Assembly: GCF_000971985.1 (NCBI RefSeq) | Contig: NZ_LAQQ01000001.1 | Span: forward strand, 744,001-808,000 | Length of the DNA stretch: 64,000 nt | Direction: 5' to 3' | Source of the DNA: Paenibacillus dauci | GTDB lineage: Bacteria; Bacillota; Bacilli; Paenibacillales; Paenibacillaceae | Shown here: piece after piece, positions 8,433-18,059 of the stretch | How the letters are laid out: each line of letters starts with the position of its first letter | Position numbering within the stretch: position 1 is the stretch's first letter | The notes under the pieces: generated by a model | Seen by the model: only the letters and a program-made list of their open reading frames with translations | Told to the model about the DNA's origin: nothing | Databases searched by the model: none | Translations under genes and position numbers: made by a program

Positions 8433-9377
8433 TTATTTCCCCTCCACTTTGCGTACTTGAATAGGCAGCAGATTGCTTTGGATCAATTCACGCTGTGGTT
8501 CATACCATTCCGGCAGCATCAATTTACTACCCATTTGTTCAGCGGTCTCATCATTGGCAAATCCAGGAGGATCAGTCGCAATCTCGAACAGTATGCCTCC
8601 ATCTTCACGGAAATACACAGCATGGAAATATTGACGGTCGATAACCGGTGTAGGCTGGAATCCGGCTGCTTCGACCTGTTCACGCCACTGCTCATGCTCT
8701 GCAAAATCGGCTGCACGCCAGGCAATATGGTGAACCGTTCCCGCTCCACCGATTCCGCGCGGCAGATCACGGGAATTTACATCAATGATATTACCGATAT
8801 CGCCGTCAGCTTTGAAGCGTACATAGCCGTCTTCTTCACCAATCCGGGTCAGGCCGAGTACATGCTCGATCGTATGCAGCGTACGTTCTGGACGTCCACT
8901 GAACAGTACACCACCGCCAAAGCCTTTGATCGCCTGGGCGGAAGTAATTCCATCCCATTCCCAGGTGCTGGCAGCTCCTTCTTTACGCTCTGCCAGTTCA
9001 ATACGCAGTCCATCATAATCTGTAAAACGAAGCAGCTGCTCACCGAAGCGCTCTGCTTTTTCTACATGAATATTTAAGCGGTTCAGACGTTCTTCCCAGA
9101 AAGGAAGTGCACCCGGAGGTACAGCGAATACGGTAATTCCGAGCTGTCCCGCACCGATTACTCCTTTACGCGAACCTGGTTGAGGGAAAAAGGTAACGAT
9201 AGTCCCCGGGCTTCCGCCTTCATTACCAAAGTACAAGTGATAAACTTCGGGAGCATCAAAATTGATAGTTTGTTTTACCATGCGAAGTCCGAGAATACCT
9301 GCATAAAAATCTACATTGCGCTGTGGATCAGTAACAAAAGAAGTAATGTGGTGAATTCCTGCTGTACGAAGTGTCAT
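8433..9377 (-). CDS. mhqO: Ring-cleaving dioxygenase of the glyoxalase/VOC superfamily, MhqO-like
   Basis: A 314-residue protein made of two VOC (glyoxalase-fold) halves, with likely metal ligands in GIHHITSFVTD (first half) and TVHHIAWRAAD (second half) and a glutamate in GGILFEIATDPPGF. MhqO-type proteins are predicted extradiol dioxygenases that help detoxify quinones. I chose ATG at 9377 (MTLRTAGIHH) because it is preceded by AAAAGGAGC at proper spacing; an upstream in-frame ATG at 9446 would add a Lys/Asn-rich stretch with no ribosome binding site. It is the first gene of a two-gene operon with an MhqR-like operator at its promoter. Confidence 0.88.
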   Translation of the reverse strand: MTLRTAGIHHITSFVTDPQRNVDFYAGILGLRMVKQTINFDAPEVYHLYFGNEGGSPGTIVTFFPQPGSRKGVIGAGQLGITVFAVPPGALPFWEERLNRLNIHVEKAERFGEQLLRFTDYDGLRIELAERKEGAASTWEWDGITSAQAIKGFGGGVLFSGRPERTLHTIEHVLGLTRIGEEDGYVRFKADGDIGNIIDVNSRDLPRGIGGAGTVHHIAWRAADFAEHEQWREQVEAAGFQPTPVIDRQYFHAVYFREDGGILFEIATDPPGFANDETAEQMGSKLMLPEWYEPQRELIQSNLLPIQVRKVEGK

Positions 9378-9483
9378 TATTTCCAGCTCCTTTTTCATTA
9401 TCAATTGGATTTTTAATATTTTTTTGTTTTTTTTATAGTAATTCATAGATGTACTGGTCAGTTAGAAATCATCGACTTTTAAA

Positions 9484-9544
9484 TATCTTAATTTATAGAT
9501 AATTTCTATATCTTTATTATATCCACTCTGTTCGAGAATGAAAG
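9484..9544 (-). promoter_or_regulatory. Promoter plus MhqR-like palindromic operator
   Basis: Minus strand: CTTTCA (9544-9539), 17 bases, TATAAT (9521-9516). Right at the expected start site lies the 18-bp sequence TATCT-N8-AGATA (9484-9501). I recall the B. subtilis MhqR box as TATCTCGAATTCGAGATA, which has the same arms and spacing. A second dyad, TATAGA-N5-TCTATA, overlaps it. The position would block transcription initiation. No mhqR gene is in the window. Confidence 0.6.
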
Positions 9545-9627
9545 GGGGTAAAGCAAAACAGTTTTTAAATCACAACTAACTAACTTTTAGTAAGTAATGA
9601 AGATCGTTTTGTTTTTGTTTTTGTTTA

Positions 9628-10242
9628 TTATACGTTTGTCTCATGCAAATGAGTCGTTGATGCAAAAGAAAGCAGCTTATACTCTCCGTGGTCATAAGTC
9701 AGTTCAGTGATCGAACATTCCAGGATCAGCGTACTCTGAACTGCAATAAATGCGGGATGCCATTGTGCAAGCTGGGATTCCGGTATGGCACCAACCAGCC
9801 AATCTGTAATCAATCCGCCATGTGTGACAATAATGATCGTACTGTCTACCGGATATTGTGCTGCCAATTCGGATAATACAGAATCCAGTCTCTGTGCTGC
9901 TTGGGCAGCCGAGTCTCCTACTGGAGGTACGTAGTGACGATCCGCTGTACACCGTTCCCACATGTCCACAAATTGTTCGAAGGTCTGACCTGGCAGATCT
10001 CCCCAATTGGCCCGCTCTCTCAGACGAGAGTCTTGTTGCAAAGGACACTGAACTGCAGCAGCGATATATGTAGCGGTCTCTTGGGCCCGGCGCAGCGGAC
10101 TCGCTATCACGGCAGCGATCGGATACTGCTGCACATAATCAGCAGTGAGCTGTGCCTGCCTTTTCCCTTTACTCGTGATTCCAACATCGCCTGCCGCCTT
10201 CTCTTTCAGTGCGTGCCGGATCAACAAAAACGTTGTACTCAT
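9628..10242 (-). CDS. Histidine-phosphatase-superfamily (phosphoglycerate-mutase-like) protein
   Basis: A 204-residue protein with the phosphatase fold: catalytic histidine in LLIRHALKEK, ASPLRRAQETA, and the second histidine in IIIVTHGGLITDW. The usual RHG-x4-N signature is changed to RHA-x-K-E-K, while the other catalytic residues remain, so the substrate preference may differ from typical RHG phosphatases. ATG at 10242 follows AGGGAGGCG. It seems to be a single gene; the substrate is unknown. Confidence 0.85.
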   Translation of the reverse strand: MSTTFLLIRHALKEKAAGDVGITSKGKRQAQLTADYVQQYPIAAVIASPLRRAQETATYIAAAVQCPLQQDSRLRERANWGDLPGQTFEQFVDMWERCTADRHYVPPVGDSAAQAAQRLDSVLSELAAQYPVDSTIIIVTHGGLITDWLVGAIPESQLAQWHPAFIAVQSTLILECSITELTYDHGEYKLLSFASTTHLHETNV

Positions 10243-10318
10243 TTACTCGCCTCCCTGTGGATGGATATGAAAACATGGATTGGCACAAAATATGTAAGCG
10301 TTATCTTTCTTTGCTTAA

Positions 10319-10366
10319 AATAACCGTCCATTCCTAAGTGATGTATAGCGAATGAACGGTTATTTT
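10319..10366 (-). terminator. Likely terminator after the omega-amidase gene
   Basis: Stem AATAACCGT-CATTC / GAATG-ACGGTTATT with a 16-base loop. The T tract is modest on both strands (TTATTTT), so efficiency is uncertain. Confidence 0.6.
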
Positions 10367-10427
10367 CTTGCCAATAATAGGATTGACTTCTTCCATTATA
10401 TATAGACTGCTCGCCTATACAGGATTA

Positions 10428-11240
10428 TTACTTCTCTTCGTGCCGATACAGCTCCGGACGACGGTCGGTAAATACCGGGATTCTGCCACGTACTTCTTCC
10501 GATAGATCCAGATCGATCGTTGCTGTCAGAATACCTTCTTCTTCATTACTCTCGGCTACAATCTCTCCCCACGGATCAATAACCATCGAATGACCAAAGA
10601 AATGGCTTTTCTCGTCTTGTCCTACCCGGTTGCAGGCAATCACATACATCTGATTCTCGATCGCACGGGCTGTGAGCAGCGTACGCCAGTGATTCATGCG
10701 GGGATGCGGCCACTCTGCCGGTACGAACCAGACTTTGGCGCCAGCGAGTGCCAGTGCACGGGCAAGCTCGGGAAAACGGATATCATAACAGATCGAGGCG
10801 GCTGCCGTAATATCACCGAGTGGAAATAATGCCGTTTCTTCACCGGGTTGCATGAACTTTTCTTCATTCATTAATTTAAATAAATGGATCTTGTCATAGC
10901 GGGCTGTACGTTCCCCGTCCGGTCCAAACACATACAGCGTATTATAAAATCCCGACTGCCGCTGTTCCGAGATCGAGCCTCCAACCAGCGTAATTCGATA
11001 ATGCCGGGCAGTCTCGCTCATCCAGAATGTATATGGTCCATTCTCCGGTTCTGCCAATCCATCCAGCCGATCCAGTGCATAACCTGTATTCCACATCTCT
11101 GGCAGTACAATGACGTCTGGTCTTGGATGAGCTTCCATCGCTTTAGTAATCCATTCTTCGGCACGCTGCAGATTCACTTCAGGGTTACCCAGTTCAATAT
11201 CCATCTGGATCAGACTAATATGTAGTGCACGCATGGTCAT
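10428..11240 (-). CDS. mtnU: Carbon-nitrogen hydrolase, omega-amidase (MtnU-like)
   Basis: Nitrilase-superfamily enzyme of 270 residues with the Glu48-Lys117-Cys151 triad (VLPEMWN, YDKIHLF, ICYDIRFPEL). In Bacillus, MtnU hydrolyses alpha-ketoglutaramate, the by-product formed when the last methionine-salvage transaminase uses glutamine. The gene is divergent from mtnE, which encodes that transaminase, and this supports the assignment. The start at ATG 11240 or 11234 (MTMRAL / MRAL) cannot be decided; GGAGAGAAGATGA precedes both. No SAM riboswitch is visible in the shared 200-base promoter region. Confidence 0.88.
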   Translation of the reverse strand: MTMRALHISLIQMDIELGNPEVNLQRAEEWITKAMEAHPRPDVIVLPEMWNTGYALDRLDGLAEPENGPYTFWMSETARHYRITLVGGSISEQRQSGFYNTLYVFGPDGERTARYDKIHLFKLMNEEKFMQPGEETALFPLGDITAAASICYDIRFPELARALALAGAKVWFVPAEWPHPRMNHWRTLLTARAIENQMYVIACNRVGQDEKSHFFGHSMVIDPWGEIVAESNEEEGILTATIDLDLSEEVRGRIPVFTDRRPELYRHEEK

Positions 11241-11444
11241 TCATCTTCTCTCCTTACTATTCAATTCCGGGGCATACTGCGATGCCATCCAGCTTGCCTC
11301 CATCATATCCTTAGTATTCCGGTAAAATCAATGCCCCGCCTATTGTTTGCATAAAATACATCTATACTCATCGGATAAATCGTGATAGATTAGGAAGACT
11401 ATGTAGATTTTACCCAAAATGAACCTACCGGAGTGATGAATACG

Positions 11445-12647
11445 ATGCAAAATAACAACAACGGAACAGGCTCTGCTTTTGCTATCCAGCCTGCCGGTGT
11501 CATGAATCAGCTGCCCGAGCAGTTTTTTGCCAAACTCGTTCAGGATGTCAATCGGCAGGTCGCTGCCGGACATGATGTAATCAATCTTGGACAGGGTAAT
11601 CCCGACCAACCTACTCCGCCACATATCGTCGAGGAATTACGCGAAGCGGCAGGTAATCCGCAGTATCACAAATATTCTCCATTTTCCGGCTATGCTTTTC
11701 TCAAAGAAGCAGCTGCCCAGCGCTATAAGGAAGATTACAATGTAGATCTGGATCCGGAGACAGAAGTAGCCATATTGTTTGGAGGCAAAACCGGACTGAT
11801 TGAGATCAGCCAGATTATGCTGGAATCCGGTGATATCTGCCTCGTCCCTGATCCAGGTTATCCGGACTACTGGTCTGGTGTAGCGCTATCCGGTGCGGAG
11901 ATGGCTTTTATGCCGCTGACCGAGGATCATGCCTATCTGCCGGACTACAGTGCAATACCTCCCGAGGTTCTGGAACGTGCCAAGCTGATGTTTCTCAATT
12001 ATCCGAATAATCCTACCTCCGCAACGGCTCCGTACTCTTTTTATGAAGAAACTGTACAATTTGCCAAGGAAAATCAGATTGTGGTCGCCAGCGATTTTGC
12101 CTATGGTGCTATTGGATTTGACGGTGAACAGCCGGTTAGCTTCCTTCAGGTACCCGGTGCCAAGGAAGTGGGCGTCGAATTCTATACGCTTTCCAAAACC
12201 TATAATATGGCCGGCTGGCGTGTCGCTTTTGCTCTGGGTAACAAGGAAATTATCCGCCTGATCAATCTGATGCAGGATCATGTCTACGTCAGTCTGTTTG
12301 GCGGTATCCAGGCGGCAGCTGCCCGTGCGCTCACAGATGATCAGCAGTGTGTCAAAGATCTGGTAGCCATGTATGAGTCCCGGCGTAATGCATTTTTTGA
12401 AGAATTGGAGCAGATCGGCTGGAAAGCGGAAGCTCCCAAAGGCTCCTTCTTCTGCTGGCTTCCCGTACCGGAGGGTATGGGCTCCAGAGAATTTGCTACC
12501 CTGCTGCTGGAAAAGGCACATGTGGCTGTTGCACCGGGAATCGGTTTTGGTACGAACGGAGAAGGCTATGTACGTATTGGACTGCTCACTTCGGAAGAAC
12601 GCTTGCGTGAAGCCGTTCGCCGAATCGGTAAACTGAACCTGTTCTAA
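11445..12647 (+). CDS. mtnE: PLP-dependent aminotransferase of methionine salvage
   Basis: Class I aminotransferase, likely converting 4-methylthio-2-oxobutyrate to methionine. The sequence has NLGQGNPDQPTPPHI at the N-terminus, NYPNNPTSA, the PLP-binding lysine in YTLSKTYNMAGWR, and a C-terminal RIGLLTSEERL. It closely resembles the Bacillus MtnE/YkrV type. I place the start at ATG 11445 (400 residues), about 8-11 bases after GGAGTGA; GTG 11433 and ATG 11436 are also in frame. It lies back to back with mtnU, whose product clears the glutamine-derived by-product. The proline T-box unit follows with its own promoter. Confidence 0.88.
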   Translation: MQNNNNGTGSAFAIQPAGVMNQLPEQFFAKLVQDVNRQVAAGHDVINLGQGNPDQPTPPHIVEELREAAGNPQYHKYSPFSGYAFLKEAAAQRYKEDYNVDLDPETEVAILFGGKTGLIEISQIMLESGDICLVPDPGYPDYWSGVALSGAEMAFMPLTEDHAYLPDYSAIPPEVLERAKLMFLNYPNNPTSATAPYSFYEETVQFAKENQIVVASDFAYGAIGFDGEQPVSFLQVPGAKEVGVEFYTLSKTYNMAGWRVAFALGNKEIIRLINLMQDHVYVSLFGGIQAAAARALTDDQQCVKDLVAMYESRRNAFFEELEQIGWKAEAPKGSFFCWLPVPEGMGSREFATLLLEKAHVAVAPGIGFGTNGEGYVRIGLLTSEERLREAVRRIGKLNLF

Positions 12648-12810
12648 GACCGGGAATGGATCTGATTCTCTGAATAGATCTTATTATACAGAGCAGTCCA
12701 CAGATTCTTTTGCAACGTGATACTTTAATTAAAAGTACCACCCTTTTGCAGATCAGTATTGTATTTTTTGTCAGTAATGTATTTTTTACTGGAAGCAGGC
12801 AATGCGGTGC

Positions 12811-12839
12811 TTGGCAAAAGTAACGTAACGTGCTATTCT
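12811..12839 (+). promoter_or_regulatory. Sigma-A promoter of the proBA T-box transcript
   Basis: TTGGCA, exactly 17 bases, TATTCT. The predicted start, near 12846, leads into the T-box leader. Confidence 0.7.
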
Positions 12840-12845
12840 AATGTG

Positions 12846-13200
12846 CAATACCAGCAATGATAACATTATGAATGCCGGACAGAACTACTTTTACAGAAGT
12901 TATACTTCTATATAGGCAGCAGCTGTCCTGACAATAGGATGAATAATTGCAATGACGGGAATAGTAAGCAACCCCGCGGCGTGTATAGAGAGTGAATCCC
13001 ACCGGCTGAAAGGATTCACCGCCAGCCTTTGCCGAACCTGCCCCCGAGCTTTTAGCGCCCAAACGCTGAACGGTTTCCCACCGTTATAAGGGAATGGAGC
13101 CGGACAGAAGCATTTTCTGTCAACAAAGGTGGTACCGCGGAAGTACAGACTTTCGTCCTTTTGTATCAATCGATACAGGGGATGAAGGTCTTTTTTTGTA
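12846..13200 (+). ncRNA. Proline T-box leader (tRNA-Pro sensing) upstream of proB
   Basis: A T-box riboswitch regulates downstream genes by testing whether a tRNA is charged. The T-box sequence AAAGGTGGTACCGCGG is at 13125-13140. Stem I contains the conserved AGAGAGTGA and GGCTGAAA elements (about 12986-13018). The specifier region reads GCCGAA-CCT-G (about 13031-13040), that is GAA followed by the proline codon CCU. A terminator (AGACTTTCGTCC with GGATGAAGGTCT, then T7) follows at 13147-13198. Uncharged tRNA-Pro should let transcription continue into proB. Confidence 0.92.
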
Positions 13201-13223
13201 TGAATCAAAGGAGTGAATGATTA

Positions 13224-14333
13224 ATGGTACAACAGCGTATTGTCGTCAAAATCGGCAGCAGCTCGCTGACAGGTCCCCAGGGTGGACTGAATCATGAAGC
13301 CGTCCAATTTTTTGCAGCGGAAATTGCTGCTCTGCAGCAGGCTGGATATTCGGTCCTGCTGGTAACCTCAGGAGCGGTAGCAGCAGGCTTCCGGGAAATC
13401 GGATACACTAATCGTCCAAGGCTGCTGCATGAAAAACAGGCTGCCGCCTCGGTCGGTCAGGCACTGCTGATGCGTGATTATCAAGAGGCTTTTGGCAAAC
13501 ACGGGATTGTCAGTGCTCAGATCCTGCTGACACGGAGTGACTTCAACCACCGCAAGCGGGCAGCGAATGCCAGTATGACGATCGAGGAGCTGCTTAAGCA
13601 GGGAGTAATTCCGATTATTAACGAGAATGATACCGTGTCTGTAGACGAGCTCAAATTTGGTGATAATGATACTTTATCTGCACTTGTTGCCAACCTGGCC
13701 AAAGCAGCCAATCTGCTGATTCTGACCGATATGGATGGCCTGTATACAGCCGATCCGCGCAAAGAGCCATCTGCGGTACGTTACGAACAGATTGATGAGA
13801 TTACCGATGAAATCTATGCGATGGCTGGTGGAGCCGGTTCGGCAGTAGGTACAGGCGGTATGCGCTCCAAGGTTGATGCTGCCAAGATTGCAACCCGTGG
13901 TGGTGTACCGGTATTCGTCGGTCAGGTGCGCGAGGTTGGCGATCTGATGAACGCTGCCAATGGAACCGGTAAAGGAACCTATTTTACAACGCATACCTCT
14001 TCCCTGCCGATGAAAAAACAGTGGCTTGGCTTCCTCTCTATCCCGCTCGGTACATTAATCGTCGATCAGGGCGCAGAAAAGGCAATGCTGCATCAGGGAC
14101 GCAGTCTGCTGCCTGTCGGTATTCGTCAGGTCGAAGGACAATTTCATATCGGCGATGTAGTCGAAGTGCAGAATCTGCAAAAAGAAGTACTCGGACGCGG
14201 CATTGTTAATTATGATCATGACCAGCTGCAGCAGATCGCCGGTCTGCCCAGCACCGAGATTGCTGCCAAACTGGGGATGGAAGATATTCAGCATCTGGAA
14301 GCCATTCACCGGGATGAATGGATTACACTATAG
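13224..14333 (+). CDS. proB: Glutamate 5-kinase with C-terminal PUA domain
   Basis: Phosphorylates glutamate in the first step of proline synthesis. The 369-residue protein has an amino-acid-kinase domain (about 5-255: VVKIGSSSLTG, TSGAVAAG, NENDTVSVDELKFGDNDTLSA, TDMDGLYTADPR) and a PUA domain (about 275-365). Length and motifs are typical. ATG at 13224 follows AAGGAGTGA. It is the first gene behind the proline T-box, and proA follows after 110 bases. Confidence 0.97.
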   Translation: MVQQRIVVKIGSSSLTGPQGGLNHEAVQFFAAEIAALQQAGYSVLLVTSGAVAAGFREIGYTNRPRLLHEKQAAASVGQALLMRDYQEAFGKHGIVSAQILLTRSDFNHRKRAANASMTIEELLKQGVIPIINENDTVSVDELKFGDNDTLSALVANLAKAANLLILTDMDGLYTADPRKEPSAVRYEQIDEITDEIYAMAGGAGSAVGTGGMRSKVDAAKIATRGGVPVFVGQVREVGDLMNAANGTGKGTYFTTHTSSLPMKKQWLGFLSIPLGTLIVDQGAEKAMLHQGRSLLPVGIRQVEGQFHIGDVVEVQNLQKEVLGRGIVNYDHDQLQQIAGLPSTEIAAKLGMEDIQHLEAIHRDEWITL

Positions 14334-14442
14334 GTACAAATTATAAATGGCATAATTAACATATACTGCTCCAATACCAGAAATTTCACAATTTGATATT
14401 AATCATAAAATGAATTAAAACCCATATCCAGGAGGGATTCCC

Positions 14443-15690
14443 ATGAGTGAAGTAGTTACCAAAGCTACACTGGCCCATCAGGCGGCCGGCGCGCTGGCCA
14501 ATCTGAGCACAACTGCCAAAAATGAAGCACTGATGCTTATGGCTGAAGCGCTTGTCCATCAAGCAGATTCTATTATTACGGCGAATGATGAAGATATTGA
14601 ACGAGGACGCCGGGAAGGTACGTCCGAGTCCATGCTGGACCGTCTGCGTCTGGACTATACGCGTATTGAGGCGATTGCCTCTGCACTCCGTCAGATTGCC
14701 GATCTGGACGATCCTGTTGGTACCCTGCTGGATACGATCGAGCGTCCGAACGGCTTGATTATCGAGAAAATTCGTGTTCCGCTCGGCGTGATCGGTATTA
14801 TCTATGAAGCCCGTCCCAATGTGACTGTGGATGCAGCCGGATTATCGCTAAAAACAGGTAATGCTGTGGTGCTGCGTGGTGGTTCGGCAGCATTGTCTTC
14901 CAACCGCAGGATTGTTGAAGTACTGCATGAAGCACTGGAACGTTCTGCCATGCCAAAAGAAGCACTGCAGTTAATCGAGGATGCAGACCGCGCTTCGGTC
15001 AATGAACTGATGAAGTTAAATGGTCTGATCGATGTTATTATCCCGCGGGGCGGCAGCTCCCTGATTCAGAATGTCGTGCAGAATTCAACCGTACCTGTGA
15101 TTGAGACAGGTGCCGGAATCTGTCATACCTTCATCGATGCTTCTGCAGATGCCGGTATGGCCCGTGATATTGTACTCAATGCCAAAGTACAGCGTCCTTC
15201 AGTCTGCAACTCGATGGAGACATTGCTCGTTCATACTGGTTATGATCAGGAAGCCTTTTTACAGCTGGCGGATGCACTGCGTCAGCATCAAGTAGAGATT
15301 CGCGGCTGCGCGCATACCCGAGAGTTGCTGCCTTGGGCAGAGAGTGCTACAGAGCAGGATTATGCTACCGAGTATAATGACTATATTTTGAATATTAAAT
15401 TCGTAAATAATCTGGATGAAGCACTTCAGCATATTGCAACTTACGGCACCAAGCATTCCGAATGCATTGTTACACATGATGAAAAAAATGCAGCCCGCTT
15501 TATGCAGGAAGTCGATGCAGCAGCTGTATATCATAATGCCTCTACCCGTTTTACCGACGGATTCGAATTTGGATTCGGGGCAGAGATTGGCATCAGCACA
15601 CAAAAGCTGCATGCACGCGGTCCAATGGGACTGCCTGCCCTCACTTCCACCAAATACCGCATCTACGGCAACGGCCAGATTCGTCAGTAA
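14443..15690 (+). CDS. proA: Gamma-glutamyl phosphate reductase
   Basis: NADPH-dependent reduction of gamma-glutamyl phosphate to glutamate semialdehyde, the second step of proline synthesis. The 415-residue aldehyde-dehydrogenase-superfamily protein has the catalytic Cys255 in RPSVCNSMETLL, VIGIIYEARPNVT, and IPRGGSSLI. ATG at 14443 follows AGGAGGG. The 109-base gap after proB is AT-rich with no terminator, so proBA is probably one transcript. Confidence 0.97.
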   Translation: MSEVVTKATLAHQAAGALANLSTTAKNEALMLMAEALVHQADSIITANDEDIERGRREGTSESMLDRLRLDYTRIEAIASALRQIADLDDPVGTLLDTIERPNGLIIEKIRVPLGVIGIIYEARPNVTVDAAGLSLKTGNAVVLRGGSAALSSNRRIVEVLHEALERSAMPKEALQLIEDADRASVNELMKLNGLIDVIIPRGGSSLIQNVVQNSTVPVIETGAGICHTFIDASADAGMARDIVLNAKVQRPSVCNSMETLLVHTGYDQEAFLQLADALRQHQVEIRGCAHTRELLPWAESATEQDYATEYNDYILNIKFVNNLDEALQHIATYGTKHSECIVTHDEKNAARFMQEVDAAAVYHNASTRFTDGFEFGFGAEIGISTQKLHARGPMGLPALTSTKYRIYGNGQIRQ

Positions 15691-15975
15691 GCAGTCTATC
15701 TGCTGCTCCTGCATCCAAGCAGTGAGCAGCTTCTTAATAAGAAGTCGTAAACGATGAATCCTGCTATTCATGAGAAATTATTTCCAACTGAAAATATCAT
15801 TTTATTCTCAAGCTTCATTTCACACTACAGATCATTAAGCTCGATCCACGATTTCGGTCAACTTTTAACTATGTAATAACAGTCGTTCGAATCTGTCATT
15901 TCAAAATTACGATATACTTGCTTACTCTAATGCAAGCCAACCTTCCATGAAGGTTTTAACAGAAAGGATGAATGT

Positions 15976-16848
15976 ATGATGAGTCACTCTACACAGCAGC
16001 ACACACTTATTGAGGAACCAATATGTTTTTATGGAGCAGGTTCGATGGCGGAAGCCATTTTGCGAGGATTGGTCCATCGCTCGGTTGTTGTACCGGGACA
16101 GGTGACCATGCTGAATCGCGGCAACCAGGAACGCCTCAATTATCTGATTCAGCGCTATGGAGTATCCATTATCGCTCATGAATCGGAACGCGAAAATGTA
16201 CTTCGCACTTCCAAAGTCATCATTCTGGCAATGAAACCGGCAGATGCTGCCCAAGCATTACGCCACCTGGGCCCTCTGCTCAGTCCCGATCAGCTGCTCG
16301 TATCCGTTATCGCAGGTCTATCTGTAGAAAGTATTCAACATCTGCTCGGACAGCGTCAGCCTGTTGCCCGTACCATGCCGAATACATCCAGTACGATCGG
16401 TCTGGGAGCGACCGGGATTGTCTTCTCGGATGAAGTGTCTGCCGATCAGAGACGACTGGTACGCTACCTGTTCGAAGCCGTAGGTACAGTGACCGAAATT
16501 GAGGAAAATCAGATGGAAACGCTGACCGGGATTTCCGGAAGTGGTCCCGCTTATATATACTATATGATGGAAGCAATGATCGAAGCAGGTATTCAAGGCG
16601 GACTGTCGATGGAGCAAGCACGCGAGTTGACGATACAGACAGCTATCGGTGCCGCTCATATGGTACAGCAAACCGGTGAAGATCCTGCTGATCTGCGCGC
16701 CAAAGTGACATCTCCCAATGGAGCTACTGCAGCCGCTGTGAAGGTATTTGAAGAAGAACATATGAAAGATACCATTATCCGTGCGATTGAACGCTGTACA
16801 GAGCGCTCCCGCGAGATGGGAGCCGTATTAAAGGAGGAAAATTCATGA
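15976..16848 (+). CDS. proI: Pyrroline-5-carboxylate reductase
   Basis: Last step of proline synthesis. The 290-residue protein has an N-terminal Rossmann motif ([11 protein letters not shown]), [16 protein letters not shown]-type ARTMPNTSS, and the C-terminal signature [17 protein letters not shown]...[19 protein letters not shown] at 15976 follows GAAAGGATG. It is separated from proA by 285 bases without a clear T-box or SAM riboswitch. Its TGA overlaps the mtnW ATG by 4 bases, and the mtnW ribosome binding site AAAGGAGG lies inside its end, so this proline gene is translationally coupled to methionine salvage. It could equally be named proC; I use proI because Bacillus has several paralogs and this one is nearest proBA. 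Confidence 0.92.
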   Translation: MMSHSTQQHTLIEEPICFYGAGSMAEAILRGLVHRSVVVPGQVTMLNRGNQERLNYLIQRYGVSIIAHESERENVLRTSKVIILAMKPADAAQALRHLGPLLSPDQLLVSVIAGLSVESIQHLLGQRQPVARTMPNTSSTIGLGATGIVFSDEVSADQRRLVRYLFEAVGTVTEIEENQMETLTGISGSGPAYIYYMMEAMIEAGIQGGLSMEQARELTIQTAIGAAHMVQQTGEDPADLRAKVTSPNGATAAAVKVFEEEHMKDTIIRAIERCTERSREMGAVLKEENS

Positions 16849-18059
16849 GTTACTGTATCGCTTCTTACCGCATTCATGATGACAAAGCGGATTTCCACAA
16901 AAAAGCCCAGTCAATTGCAGTCGGAATGACTGTAGGCAGCTGGACCGAACTTCCTGCTGCCAAGCAGGAGTCTATGAAAAAACACCTTGGTGAAGTTATT
17001 TCGGTAGAAGTTCATGAGCCTGAAGGCGGCGAGCGTTATGCCAATGTACGTATTGCTTATCCGGATGCCAATTTCAGCAGCGACATTCCTGCCCTGCTGG
17101 TAACCGTTTTTGGCAAAATCTCTATGGATGGACGCATTAAATTAACTCATCTGGAATTCTCCGAATCCTTCCTGAGCCATTTCAAAGGGCCCAAATTCGG
17201 TATTCACGGTGTTCGGCAGCTGCTTGGTGTACCGGAACGTCCACTGCTGATGAGTATTTTCAAATCGGTCATCGGGCATGACCTCGATGAACTGACCCGC
17301 CAATTCAGTGCACAGGCACTGGGAGGCGTTGATCTGATCAAAGATGACGAAATTCTGTTCGAGAACGAACTGACACCGATTGAGAAACGTGTAGCAGCCT
17401 GCCGCCAAGCTGCAGAAGCTGCCCAGGCAGAAACAGGCAAAAAAATGCTGTATGCTGCCAATCTGACCGGCCATACTTTCCAATTAAAAGAGCAGGCCAA
17501 AAAAGCAATTGATGCCGGTGCCAGCGCTCTGCTGCTCAATGTACTGTCCTATGGCTATGATGTATTATCCGAACTGAGTGCCGATCCGGACATTTCGATT
17601 CCGATTATGGCGCATCCTGCCCTGGCAGGCGCATATTATCCTTCGCCCTATTACGGCATTTCCGCCTCTGTACTGCTGGGTCAGCTCATGCGTCTGGCAG
17701 GCGCAGATCTGGTACTGTTCCCTTCTCCATACGGTTCGGTCACCATGCCGCGTGAAGAAAATATGGCGATCCGCGAACAACTGATCACTGGCAGCCTGCC
17801 GTACAAGCAAAGCTTCCCGGTTCCATCTGCAGGCATTCATCCAGGGCTCGTACCTTTGATTCTCAAGGATTTTGGTACAGATGTTATTATCAATGCAGGT
17901 GGTGGCATCCACGGACACCCAGGCGGCGCCAGCGCAGGCGGAAGAGCTTTCCAGCAGGCGATTGATGCTGCACTGTCCGGTGTCTCATTGGCAGATTACG
18001 CTGTTCAGGGACATCAGGAACTTGCCCAGGCGATTGAGATCTGGGGTGGAGAACGATGA
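16845..18059 (+). CDS. mtnW: 2,3-diketo-5-methylthiopentyl-1-phosphate enolase (RuBisCO-like protein)
   Basis: RuBisCO-like enzyme of the methionine salvage pathway that enolises DK-MTP-1-phosphate and does not fix CO2. The 404-residue protein keeps the metal/carbamate site in [14 protein letters not shown] (Lys166 carbamylated, Asp168 and Glu169 as Mg ligands), while several RuBisCO catalytic residues are replaced as in the YkrW type. ATG at 16845 overlaps the proI stop and its own stop overlaps mtnX (GATGA), so translation is coupled through the chain proI-mtnW-mtnX-mtnB. Its presence with MtnX means the organism uses the two-enzyme MtnW/MtnX route, not the fused MtnC enolase-phosphatase. 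Confidence 0.95.
   Translation: MSYCIASYRIHDDKADFHKKAQSIAVGMTVGSWTELPAAKQESMKKHLGEVISVEVHEPEGGERYANVRIAYPDANFSSDIPALLVTVFGKISMDGRIKLTHLEFSESFLSHFKGPKFGIHGVRQLLGVPERPLLMSIFKSVIGHDLDELTRQFSAQALGGVDLIKDDEILFENELTPIEKRVAACRQAAEAAQAETGKKMLYAANLTGHTFQLKEQAKKAIDAGASALLLNVLSYGYDVLSELSADPDISIPIMAHPALAGAYYPSPYYGISASVLLGQLMRLAGADLVLFPSPYGSVTMPREENMAIREQLITGSLPYKQSFPVPSAGIHPGLVPLILKDFGTDVIINAGGGIHGHPGGASAGGRAFQQAIDAALSGVSLADYAVQGHQELAQAIEIWGGER

Noticed and set aside
11241-11444. SAM (S-box) riboswitch between mtnU and mtnE
   Set aside because: Looked for conserved S-box helices and found none; the same holds for 15691-15975 upstream of proI-mtnW.
15939-15955. AACCTTC-cat-GAAGGTT hairpin before proI as a terminator
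   Set aside because: No T tract worth the name and only 20 bases before proI; too weak to call.
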